From contig CAMLHI010000058.1 in NCBI GenBank assembly GCA_946479705.1, positions 1-9,763 on the forward strand: a stretch of DNA of 9,763 nucleotides, in the 5' to 3' direction. Source of the DNA: an uncultured Oxalobacteraceae bacterium (lineage in GTDB: Bacteria; Pseudomonadota; Gammaproteobacteria; Burkholderiales; Burkholderiaceae). The notes beneath the pieces were generated by a model. It was not told the origin of the DNA. It did no database searches and was given only the letters and a program-made list of their open reading frames with translations. Shown here in pieces: positions 1-6,284 of this stretch (the first letter of the stretch is position 1; the number at the start of each line of letters is the position of its first letter). The position numbers were made by a program, and so were the translations under genes.

Positions 1-869
1 CTGGGCAGCTGCAGCTGGTAGACATCGAACATCGACAGCGCCAGCACCACCATCAGGCCGCCGAAGCACAGCAGCACCCACGGTTTCTGCAGCGCGCCGG
101 CCAGGCCTTCGCCGGCCAGCCCGGCGCCCACGCCCAGCGAGGTGTACACCAGCGCCATGCCCAGGCTGTAGGCAAGGGCCAGCAGCAGGCCGCGCGCGCG
201 CGTGACCTTGCCTTCGCCGACGATGATCGAGGACAGGATCGGTATCATCGGCAGCACGCAGGGCGTAAACGAGAGCAGCAGGCCGAACACCAGGAATGCC
301 GCGCCGATCTTGACGATGCTGCCGCTTTCCAGCGTGCGCTGGGCCAGCGAGCTGTCGTCCTGCGGCGCCGGGGGGGCGGCAGCGGGAGCGGCTGGCGCGC
401 TTGCCGGCGCCGCGGCAGGCGCTGTCGCCAGGGCGCCGGGCGTGGCCGGATCGACCCGCAATACCTGCTGCATCGGCGCGTAGCACAGGCCGGCGTCGGC
501 GCAGCCCTGGAAGGCCACCGTCAGATTGAACGGCGTGGCGGCCTGCAGCGGCAGGCGCAGGTCCAGCGTGCGCTCGTAGCTTTCCAGCTCCTTGTTGAAG
601 TTGACGTCGAACTTGCGGATGCCGTCGGGCAGGGCGGGTGCGCTGAAAGGCGCGCTGGCCGTATCGGCCGTGAAGCGCAGCTGGTCGCGGTACAGGTGGT
701 AGCCGGGCGCGATGGTCCAGTGCAGCAGCACCGTCTTGTCCACCAGCTCGGCCTTGAGCTGGAAGGCCTGCTCGGGTTCGAGGAAGTCGTCGGCGCGGGC
801 CAGGGCGGGAAGCAGGGCACACAGTGCCAGCGCGGCCAGCAGCCAGGCGCGCAGTCGTTGCAGGTTCAT
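1..869 (-). CDS. dsbD: Thiol:disulfide interchange protein DsbD, N-terminal part (runs off the left edge)
   Basis: DsbD carries electrons from cytoplasmic thioredoxin across the inner membrane to periplasmic thiol proteins. The visible 289 residues start at an ATG preceded by AAGGA with 7 bases spacing. A signal peptide (about residues 1-26, ending in ALARA) is followed by the periplasmic alpha domain, whose cysteine pair sits at C123 and C129 in GCADAGLC, the spacing expected for DsbD-alpha. An Ala/Pro-rich linker (about 147-169) leads into the membrane beta domain, where FTPCVLPM places one of the two membrane cysteines at C204. The second membrane cysteine and the thioredoxin-like gamma domain must lie outside the window. 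It is the last visible gene of the leftward operon, 26 bases after apbE, and would supply reductant to the TlpA-like protein, haem c assembly and other cysteine proteins encoded upstream. The family call is firm; the specific partners are inferred. Confidence 0.93.
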   Translation of the reverse strand, partial: MNLQRLRAWLLAALALCALLPALARADDFLEPEQAFQLKAELVDKTVLLHWTIAPGYHLYRDQLRFTADTASAPFSAPALPDGIRKFDVNFNKELESYERTLDLRLPLQAATPFNLTVAFQGCADAGLCYAPMQQVLRVDPATPGALATAPAAAPASAPAAPAAAPPAPQDDSSLAQRTLESGSIVKIGAAFLVFGLLLSFTPCVLPMIPILSSIIVGEGKVTRARGLLLALAYSLGMALVYTSLGVGAGLAGEGLAGALQKPWVLLCFGGLMVVLALSMFDVYQLQLP

Positions 870-895
870 GGGAGTGTCCTTGTCATGATCGGAAA

Positions 896-1780
896 TCAGA
901 GGTCTTTGCGAAAGATGGCGCCGTGGCGGTCGATGGCCAGGTAGGCCATGCCGCTCTTGTCGAGGAAGTCCAGGGCCTCCTCCTGCATCAGCATGGCCAC
1001 GGTGGCGCAGCTGCCGGCGGCGATGGCCAGCGGGGCGGTCACGCTGACCGATTGCCAGTGCTGTACCGGCATGCCGCTGCGCGGGTCGAGGATGTGGCAG
1101 TAGCGCTGGCCGTCCACTTCGATGAAGCGTTCATAGTCGCCGCTGGTGGCCAGCGCACCGCTGCCCAGCGGGATCGAGGCGCTCAGGCGGCCAGGCTGGC
1201 GCGGGTCCTGGATGGCGCACTGCCAGGGCGTGCCGTCCGGCTGCGGGCCGATCAGGCGCAGGTCGCCGCCCAGGTTCACATAGCCATGCCGCACCCCGGC
1301 GTGGGCCAGGATGGTGGCGGCGCGGTCGGCCGCGTATTCCTTGCCGAAGCCGCCGAAATCGAGTTCCATGCCGGCCTCGGGCAGCCGTACCGCGCCGCCG
1401 CGCCACTCCACCGCGGACCAGCCCACCAGCGGCAGGAGGGCGCGCAGCGTGGCCGGTTCGGGCAGCTGGGCGCGGCGGAAATCCCAGGCGCGCCGCAGCA
1501 CGCCGGAGCTAATGTCGAAGCGGCCCTGGCTGGCGTAGAACAGGGCGTCGGCATACCCCAGCAGCGCCATGGTTTCGTCGTCGCACTCGCAGGCGCCGCT
1601 GCCGGCGGCCGCGTTGATGCGGCTGACGATGCTATCGGGCCGGTAGCGCGAGTATTTGTGCTCGATGCGGCGCACCTCGGCCATCGCCAGCACCGCCAGC
1701 GAGGCGGCATCGTCGTCGCTGGCCAGGTGCACCAGGCATTCGCTGCCCATTGCCTGGAACGGGAAGCTGCGCGTACGCAT
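896..1780 (-). CDS. apbE: ApbE-family FAD:protein FMN transferase (no visible signal peptide)
   Basis: ApbE enzymes cleave FAD and attach FMN to Ser/Thr of target proteins. This 294-residue product shows the family landmarks: MGSECLVHL near the N-terminus, FDISSGVLRRAWDF (88-101), the flavin-site block ELDFGGFGKEYAADRA (139-154), NLGGDLR (169-175), TSGDYERF (212-219) and HILDPRSG (229-236). The start chosen overlaps the DUF3570 stop as TAATG, implying translational re-initiation. There is no clear Shine-Dalgarno. An in-frame ATG at 1864 lies deep inside the upstream gene and adds no signal sequence. Two oddities: most Gram-negative ApbE proteins are exported or lipidated, yet neither start gives a signal peptide; and the usual acidic residue in the aDalaTa metal motif is Gly (AAGSCAT, G256, with T260 kept). 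It may therefore be a cytoplasmic or divergent subfamily. No known flavinylation target is certain in the window; the DUF4266 lipoprotein is the best neighbour candidate. Confidence 0.88.
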   Translation of the reverse strand: MRTRSFPFQAMGSECLVHLASDDDAASLAVLAMAEVRRIEHKYSRYRPDSIVSRINAAAGSGACECDDETMALLGYADALFYASQGRFDISSGVLRRAWDFRRAQLPEPATLRALLPLVGWSAVEWRGGAVRLPEAGMELDFGGFGKEYAADRAATILAHAGVRHGYVNLGGDLRLIGPQPDGTPWQCAIQDPRQPGRLSASIPLGSGALATSGDYERFIEVDGQRYCHILDPRSGMPVQHWQSVSVTAPLAIAAGSCATVAMLMQEEALDFLDKSGMAYLAIDRHGAIFRKDL

Positions 1781-2916
1781 TACCAGGAGCGGCTCACGCC
1801 CACTTGCAGGCTGAGTGCACGCAGTGGCGCCAGACTCTCGCTGCCATGGCCGAACACGCGCCACTGCGAACGCTGGCGATAGCTTTCGACCTTGACGTCG
1901 GCCTGCCAGTCACGGTCGATCTGGCGCGCCAGCCGGATGCCCGCGGTGACGGCGCCGAAGGCCGAGAGGCGCTGGTCGGCCGAGCCGTAGGTCAGCCCGC
2001 CGCTGGCCAGGATCGCCGGAAAGCCATCGTTGCCGGGCGTGTCGACATAGAAGCTGGCCGCGCGCTGCGAGTACAGGCGCAGCGAGGGCGTCACCGACCA
2101 GCCCTGGCCGAAGGGCTGCACGTATTCGCCCGCGAGGGTGTGGGCGCGGATGCCGAAGCTGTCGTCGTACAGGCGGTAGCTCAGGCGGGTGGTGCCGTCG
2201 CCGGCGCCATGGTGGTGATTCCAGCGCAGCATCAGGGTGCGCTGGCTGCGCTCATCGGGCCGCACGTCCAGCAGCTTGTACGGATCGTTGAAGTAGCCAT
2301 GCCCGCGCGAGTAGCCCAGCGTCACCTGGGCCAGGTCGTTGGCCGTGAGCACCCGGGTGACCCCGGCGATCAGGTTGACGCTCTGGCGCCCCGCGTCGCG
2401 CACGATGAGGTTGACCGGATCGATGCTGTCGTCGGCCCCGCCCACGCCGAACGACCAGGTGGTGTTGCGGTCCTCGCTGGTGAGCGTGCCCAGGACCGAC
2501 AGCGCGCGCGAGACGTAATCGTGCTCGGTGGAGTAGGCCGCGCCGACGGTCAGGCTGGCGTTGGGGAAGTAGCGCGTCAGCGCCACGTCGCCGGCGCTGC
2601 GGTCGTCCTGCATGCGCGAGGCGCCCGAAATGACCGTGTGGTAGCGCGGCGAGGCGCCGGAGACGGCGTCGGCGGTCAGGCTGGCATTGAGCGACCAGGC
2701 CGCGCCGATCGGCGTCTCCAGCGCCAGCGAGGGCGAATGGACCTTGATGCGGTCCAGCCCGGGCTGGCTTTCTTCATAGTTCAGGTAGCGCACCGACAGG
2801 GTGCTGCGTTCGGGCGCGTTCTCGGCATGCGCCGCCACCCCCGGCAGCAGCACGGCCGCGGCCAGGATGGCCTGGCCGAGCGATGCCATGGTGGCTTGTT
2901 CGGATCGATTGCTCAT
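1780..2916 (-). CDS. DUF3570 family protein, probable outer-membrane beta-barrel
   Basis: This 378-residue exported protein matches my memory of the DUF3570 family, which travels with DUF4266 and ApbE genes. A signal peptide ends at about AAHA (residue 31). The rest alternates polar and hydrophobic residues in strands of roughly ten residues with aromatic girdles, for example LSVRYLNYEE, LMLRWNHHH and SVTPSLRLYSQRAA, and it ends in an aromatic residue (SRSW), as outer-membrane barrels usually do. I chose the ATG at 2916 because AAGGGA at 2927-2932 precedes it by 10 bases; ATGs at 2925 and 2958 are in frame, but the first sits against that ribosome site and the second lies inside the upstream gene. 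It follows DUF4266 by 16 bases and overlaps apbE by one base. Its function is not known to me. The neighbours suggest an outer-membrane partner for a periplasmic or surface redox lipoprotein, which is inference. Confidence 0.82.
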   Translation of the reverse strand: MSNRSEQATMASLGQAILAAAVLLPGVAAHAENAPERSTLSVRYLNYEESQPGLDRIKVHSPSLALETPIGAAWSLNASLTADAVSGASPRYHTVISGASRMQDDRSAGDVALTRYFPNASLTVGAAYSTEHDYVSRALSVLGTLTSEDRNTTWSFGVGGADDSIDPVNLIVRDAGRQSVNLIAGVTRVLTANDLAQVTLGYSRGHGYFNDPYKLLDVRPDERSQRTLMLRWNHHHGAGDGTTRLSYRLYDDSFGIRAHTLAGEYVQPFGQGWSVTPSLRLYSQRAASFYVDTPGNDGFPAILASGGLTYGSADQRLSAFGAVTAGIRLARQIDRDWQADVKVESYRQRSQWRVFGHGSESLAPLRALSLQVGVSRSW

Positions 2917-2926
2917 CTGCGTCATT

Positions 2927-2932
2927 CCCTTA
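2927..2932 (-). promoter_or_regulatory. Ribosome binding site deciding the DUF3570 start
   Basis: On the minus strand AAGGGA lies in the 16-base gap after the DUF4266 stop. It is 10 bases before the ATG at 2916 but only one base before the ATG at 2925, so 2916 is the more likely start. Confidence 0.5.
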
Positions 2933-3151
2933 TTAATTGCAGCCGCAGCCGCCGCCACCGACGCCGCTGCCGCCGGAGGCAGCTTCGCGGCTGGTGTAGA
3001 TATGCTCGTCGTAGCGCGTTTCCAGCGCGGGCCCCTCGGCGCGCATCTCGGGACGCGCCAGCACGCCTTTTTCCCACGGCTGCACGGGCGGCCCGAAGGC
3101 GCAGCCCGACAGCAGGGCGCACACGGCGCCAGCCTTCATCAGGGCCCTCAT
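2933..3151 (-). CDS. DUF4266 mini-lipoprotein with GGGGCGCN tail
   Basis: This is a 72-residue lipoprotein. The lipobox LSGC puts the lipidated cysteine at C17, leaving a mature protein of only about 56 residues. Recognisable DUF4266 traits are PWEKGVLARPEM (25-36), then DEHIYTSREAASGG (48-61) and a glycine-rich C-terminus with C69 and C71 in GGGGCGCN. The start overlaps the TlpA stop as ATGA and has GGGAG upstream inside the TlpA gene, which argues for the first ATG over the internal one at residue 5. Function is unknown. The conserved SREAASGG stretch contains Ser/Thr near acidic residues, and the gene is two positions from apbE, so it could be a flavinylation acceptor, although it does not match the classic DxxSGAT site well. 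Alternatively the CxC tail may bind metal or exchange disulfides with the TlpA-like neighbour. Confidence 0.85.
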   Translation of the reverse strand: MRALMKAGAVCALLSGCAFGPPVQPWEKGVLARPEMRAEGPALETRYDEHIYTSREAASGGSGVGGGGCGCN

Positions 3152-3648
3152 TGCGCCGCTCCCAGCGCCGTCTTGATGCGCGCTTCCAGTTCGGCGCGGT
3201 CAGGCTCGCGAAAGCCGGTGTGGGCGAACACCACCTTGCCGCTGGCGTCGATCAGCACGCTCGAGGGCATGCCCTTGATGCCGTAGCTGCGCGGGGTCGC
3301 GCCCTGCGGGTCGAAGGCCACCGTGAAGCGTGCCGGATTGGCGTCGAGGAAGCCGCGCGCATCCTCGCTGCGCGCATCGACATTGACGCCGACGATGCGC
3401 AAGCCCTTGTCGCCATACTTGGCCTGCATCTCGTTCATCCAGGGGAAGGATTGGCGGCACGGGCCGCACCACGAGGCCCAGAAGTCCAGGTACACCAGCT
3501 TGCCCTTGAACTGGGCCAGCGCCACCTGGCCGCTGGGGCCGGCCAGCTCGAAGGCCGGTGCGACGCGGGCCGCGTCCAGTCCGGCCGCGTGGGCCAGGGG
3601 CGCGAGCGCCGCCAGCAGCAGCGCGCCCAGGTGCGCGCGGGCCCTCAT
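3148..3648 (-). CDS. TlpA-like periplasmic thioredoxin (disulfide reductase)
   Basis: The 166-residue product has a signal peptide (MRARAH... to about A21, LAHA), then a redoxin/TlpA fold. The active site is WASWCGPCRQ with C61 and C64, and the cis-proline loop is GIKGMPSS (P128). VNVDARSEDARGFLD and FDPQGATPRSYGI are typical of TlpA/ResA/DsbE relatives. TlpA-like proteins reduce periplasmic disulfides, often haem-binding CxxCH or metal-site cysteines, and are recharged by DsbD, which is encoded four genes downstream. The ATG at 3648 overlaps the previous stop as ATGA and has GGGGG a few bases upstream, so the much longer in-frame extension to 3939 is a chance opening inside the upstream gene. 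Candidate substrates in the same operon are the CSACH haem site and paired cysteines of the upstream protein and the CxC tail of the DUF4266 lipoprotein. Family call firm, substrate inferred. Confidence 0.93.
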   Translation of the reverse strand: MRARAHLGALLLAALAPLAHAAGLDAARVAPAFELAGPSGQVALAQFKGKLVYLDFWASWCGPCRQSFPWMNEMQAKYGDKGLRIVGVNVDARSEDARGFLDANPARFTVAFDPQGATPRSYGIKGMPSSVLIDASGKVVFAHTGFREPDRAELEARIKTALGAAQ

Positions 3649-5726
3649 GCCTGCCCCCTGTAGCGGCGCCATGCCAGTAGGCCGATGGCCAGCAGCACCA
3701 GCAGGGCCAGCATCGGGTCGTTGCCGCCGCGGATGGACGAGCAGCCGCCGCCGCCGCTGTTTTGCGCCGCCGCCGGTGGCGATACCGCCGCCGCCTGGCC
3801 TGCCAGCGATACGGTGGTGCTGGCGCCGCCGTCGGTGGCGATGACGACGCTGCCGCTGGCCGCGCCGCTGCCGGCGGTGTAAGCCACCACCAGGTCGCAC
3901 GAGGCGCCCGGCTGCAAGGTCACCGGCAGGGTGGCGCAACCGCTGGTGTCGGCGGCGCGCGCGAACGGGCCGCTGAAGGTGGCGCTGGACAGGGTCAGCG
4001 CGGCGGTGCCGTTGTTGCTCAGGGTGATGCGCTTGGTGGCGGCAGTGCCGAAGTCGACCGCCTGGGACGCTACGCTCAAGGCTGGCGGCGCGGCCACGGC
4101 CACGCCATTGCCACTCAGGTTCAAGGTCAGCTGGACGCCGCCATCGGTCATCAGCATGAGCTGGCCGGCGCGGCTGCCCGCGGCGCCAGGGGCGAACACG
4201 CTGTCGATGGTGCAGCTGGCCGCCGGAGCGATGCTGGCATTGGCCGCGCAGCTGCCGCCCAGGGTGAAGTCGGCGGCATTGGCGCCGCCCACGGTCAGGG
4301 TGGAGATCTTGAAGGCCACCGCCGACGGGTTGCTCACGGTGGTGGTATGGGCGGCGCTTTGCTTGCCCAGCGCGGTATCGGCAAAGGCGAACGGCGCGCT
4401 GTCGGACAGGGTCGGCGCCGCGACGGCCAGCTTGGTGCCGGTGCCGCTCACGGCCACGTTCAGGGGCGTGGCGTTGGACGAGACGGTCAGGGTGCCGCTC
4501 ACCGCGCCTTCCGCAGCGGGCGCGAACAGCACCGGAATGGTGCAGCTGGCGCCGACTGCGATGCTGGGACGGCAGGTGTCGCCCGCGCCCACCGACAGGC
4601 CGGCGCCGCTGATGCCGATGGCGCTCACGTTCAGCGCCACGTTGCCGGTATTGGCGATGGTGAGGTTCTGGGTTGCCGCCGCCGCGCCCACGGTCCGCTG
4701 GCCGAAGGCGAGGGCGGCCGGGGTGGCCGCCAGGGCGGGGCTGGCCGCCGCGCCGCTGCCGGACAGGCCGATCGAGGCATTGCCGCCATTGCTGACCAGG
4801 TCGACGCTGGCGGTGAAGTTGCCGGCGCTGCCGGCCAGCGCGGTCAGGCTCAGGGTGCAGCTGGCGCCGGCCGCCACCGGCGTGGCCGTGGCGCAGCTGC
4901 CGCCGAGGGTAATGAAGCCGCTCTGGGCGCCGCTGGTTTTGATGCTGGTGAAGGTGAGCGGCGCCTGGCCGCTGTTGCTGATGGTGACTGCGCGCGCGCT
5001 CGATGCCGTGCCCAGCAGCAGGGCGCCGAAATTGACGCTGGTGGCCGAGGTGGCCAGGGTCGCCTGCGCTGCCGCCGTGGCGCTGCCGGAGAGGGCCAGC
5101 ACGCTGGTGGCGCCGGTGCCGTTATGGGCCACGGTCAGCGAGGCGCTGCGGGTGCCGGCGGCGCTCGGCGAGAAGCTCACTTGCAGGCTGCAGCTGGCGC
5201 CTATCGCCACTGTGCCGGCCGGCGCGCAGCTGCCGCCCGAACGGCTGAACTCACTGCCGCCGATGCCGATGGTGGAGATCTGGAGCGCGGCGTTGCCGGT
5301 ATTGGACAGGGTGGCCGTCAGCGGCGCGCTGGTCTGGCCGACGGTGGTGGCGGCAAAACTCAGGGACGCCGGCGAAAGCGAGGCGGCCGGGCTGGCCGTC
5401 ACGCTCGGGTTGCCGATGAAGGCGGCCAGGTCGGCCAGTTGGGCCGCGGTGAACGCCCCGGTGAACAGCGCGCCCATGCCGCCCTTGTTGGTGCTGATGG
5501 CGTTGCTGATCACGCTGGGCGTGTTGGCCGCGGCCAGGATGCCGTTGACGTTGGCGGCCGGGGAGGCACCATGGCAGGCGCTGCAGGACGTGCCGCCGCC
5601 GGTGGGGCCGTTCAGATACAGGCTCTTGCCGTTGAGCGCGTCGGCGGCATGCGCGGCCGGGTAAGCCGCTCCGGCCAGCAGGGCGGCCAGACCGAGCCGG
5701 CGCCAGCGTGATTGTTCCAGATTCAT
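3645..5726 (-). CDS. Exported mono-haem c protein with five choice-of-anchor D repeats and a C-terminal sorting tail
   Basis: The 693-residue protein begins with a signal peptide (about 1-27, PAAHA). A small cytochrome c-like domain (about 28-108) follows, with CSACH at 48-52 and a possible axial Met at M84 in GGMG. Five Ig-like ASH/choice-of-anchor D repeats then occupy about 113-215, 222-326, 330-430, 437-542 and 547-645. Each has a GNxAL-type or similar strand motif and a cysteine pair 10-13 residues apart (C167/C179, C278/C290, C385/C395, C493/C505, C597/C610). The end is GGGGCSSIRGGNDPML, a hydrophobic helix and RRYR, the plan of CTERM sorting tails; it most resembles the JDVT-CTERM type. 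The ATG at 5726 has AGGAG 7 bases upstream. The adjacent CPBP protease gene fits a processing enzyme for this tail. The protein probably ends up anchored at the envelope, with a haem that could pass electrons. An electron partner is not visible. Confidence 0.88.
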   Translation of the reverse strand: MNLEQSRWRRLGLAALLAGAAYPAAHAADALNGKSLYLNGPTGGGTSCSACHGASPAANVNGILAAANTPSVISNAISTNKGGMGALFTGAFTAAQLADLAAFIGNPSVTASPAASLSPASLSFAATTVGQTSAPLTATLSNTGNAALQISTIGIGGSEFSRSGGSCAPAGTVAIGASCSLQVSFSPSAAGTRSASLTVAHNGTGATSVLALSGSATAAAQATLATSATSVNFGALLLGTASSARAVTISNSGQAPLTFTSIKTSGAQSGFITLGGSCATATPVAAGASCTLSLTALAGSAGNFTASVDLVSNGGNASIGLSGSGAAASPALAATPAALAFGQRTVGAAAATQNLTIANTGNVALNVSAIGISGAGLSVGAGDTCRPSIAVGASCTIPVLFAPAAEGAVSGTLTVSSNATPLNVAVSGTGTKLAVAAPTLSDSAPFAFADTALGKQSAAHTTTVSNPSAVAFKISTLTVGGANAADFTLGGSCAANASIAPAASCTIDSVFAPGAAGSRAGQLMLMTDGGVQLTLNLSGNGVAVAAPPALSVASQAVDFGTAATKRITLSNNGTAALTLSSATFSGPFARAADTSGCATLPVTLQPGASCDLVVAYTAGSGAASGSVVIATDGGASTTVSLAGQAAAVSPPAAAQNSGGGGCSSIRGGNDPMLALLVLLAIGLLAWRRYRGQA

Positions 5727-5733
5727 CGTGCAG

Positions 5734-5738
5734 CTCCT
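5734..5738 (-). promoter_or_regulatory. Ribosome binding site fixing the start of the haem c/anchor D gene
   Basis: AGGAG on the minus strand lies 7 bases before the ATG at 5726. It decides against the longer in-frame opening from 5849, whose extra N-terminus has no signal-peptide character and overlaps the protease gene. Confidence 0.7.
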
Positions 5739-5757
5739 GTTCAAAAAAATCACTTCA

Positions 5758-6084
5758 TCAAAAAGATATCCAGGTGCAGCCCACCAGGGCCGCGCCATTG
5801 CAGGCCGCGTGGACCAGGGCGCATTCCTGCCAGCGCCGCCGGCGCGCATACAGTCCGCTCAAACCAAGTCCCATGGGCAAGGTCCAGGCCGCCGCCGCCC
5901 AGCCCTGCGGCAGGTGCAGCGCGGCAAACGCCAGCGCCGCCAGCCCGCCGGCCCGCCATCCCCGGCCGAGCCACTCCTGCAGCCCGGCGCGGATCAGGAA
6001 TTCTTCCAGCACGGGCGCCAGCACCAGCAGGCGCAGGAGCGTGGCGGGGTCGTGCTGCAGCAGTGCCGGACCGCATATCGGCAT
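5758..6084 (-). CDS. Small CPBP (CAAX-type) glutamic intramembrane protease, likely sorting-tail processing enzyme
   Basis: The 108-residue membrane protein carries the CPBP/Abi core motifs in order: EEFLIR (E27, E28, R32), FAALH (F53, H57) and HAACN (H92, N96), each in or near a hydrophobic helix (about 14-30, 46-60, 62-80, 88-104). These are the glutamate, histidine and asparagine residues of the CAAX protease family. It is short, close to the minimal catalytic core. The ATG at 6084 has only a weak AAGG 9 bases upstream; the frame is open further upstream without a better ATG, and the proposed promoter at 6135-6162 would put the transcript start just before it. It lies 31 bases upstream of a protein whose Gly-rich/Cys/DP/TM/Arg tail resembles JDVT-CTERM. 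That sorting system is known to pair with a dedicated CPBP protease (MrtJ), and this gene could be that enzyme. The family is clear, the MrtJ assignment less so. Confidence 0.78.
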   Translation of the reverse strand: MPICGPALLQHDPATLLRLLVLAPVLEEFLIRAGLQEWLGRGWRAGGLAALAFAALHLPQGWAAAAWTLPMGLGLSGLYARRRRWQECALVHAACNGAALVGCTWISF

Positions 6085-6134
6085 GGCGTCGAACCTTGGT
6101 CTGTCAGCGGGCGGATGCCTGCTTGTCGAACGGT

Positions 6135-6162
6135 CAATACCGCCTCGATGTCAAAAGGTTCA
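6135..6162 (-). promoter_or_regulatory. Candidate ECF-type promoter of the leftward operon
   Basis: Read on the minus strand, TGAACCTTTT (6162-6153) is followed by 12 bases and GTATTG (6140-6135). The layout resembles ECF promoters with a GAAC-type -35 and a CGTA-type -10. It matches the element before the sigma factor gene in sequence and spacing. Transcription would start near 6128, leaving a leader of about 45 bases before the protease gene. The sequence match is direct; its use by the neighbouring sigma factor is inferred. Confidence 0.6.
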
Positions 6163-6238
6163 AACTCGGGGAGAATATTTTTTTGAGGTGTAGAATTTCG
6201 GCTAATTTTCCTGCGGGCACATAAATTTGTGGAATCCA

Positions 6239-6266
6239 TGAACCTTTTCGCCGGCAACGCGTATTC
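6239..6266 (+). promoter_or_regulatory. Candidate autoregulated ECF-type promoter of the sigma factor operon
   Basis: TGAACCTTTT (6239-6248), 12 bases, then GTATTC (6261-6266; CGTATTC from 6260). The TGAACC to CGTA distance of 15 bases suits an ECF promoter. It places the transcript start close to 6272, just before the AGGAG at 6275-6279, so the leader would be very short. The same 10-base -35 block and the same spacing occur on the opposite strand at 6135-6162. Confidence 0.6.
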
Positions 6267-6284
6267 ACCGCATCAGGAGCAGCA

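Larger units (their letters stand above)
6085..6284. other. Divergent intergenic region between the two operons
   Basis: This 200-base gap separates the leftward protease gene from the rightward sigma factor gene. It contains the only AT-rich block of the window (about 6172-6235, including seven T at 6178-6184) between two outward-facing promoter-like elements, listed separately. The central AT-rich block could hold further regulatory sites, but I see no clear -35/-10 pair of the housekeeping type and no RNA gene. Confidence 0.6.

Noticed and set aside
1750..3663. Long plus-strand open frame (637 codons) opposite the thioredoxin, DUF4266, DUF3570 and ApbE genes
   Set aside because: The translation is Arg/Ala/Gly-rich with no domain pattern and lies antisense to four well-supported genes; it is a high-GC codon-position artefact.
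3649..3939. N-terminal extension of the TlpA-like protein to an upstream ATG
   Set aside because: The extension overlaps the anchor D coding sequence, is Arg/Gly-rich and would bury the signal peptide; the ATGA-overlap start has a good ribosome site.
3762..5711. Long plus-strand open frames (up to 649 codons) opposite the anchor D gene
   Set aside because: Low-complexity Ala/Gly/Arg or Pro/Leu composition; the repeat-rich GC sequence of the real gene keeps antisense frames open.
6149..6154. TTGACA on the minus strand as a housekeeping -35 box
   Set aside because: No acceptable TATAAT-like box lies 16-18 bases downstream, and the bases overlap the better-supported ECF-type element.
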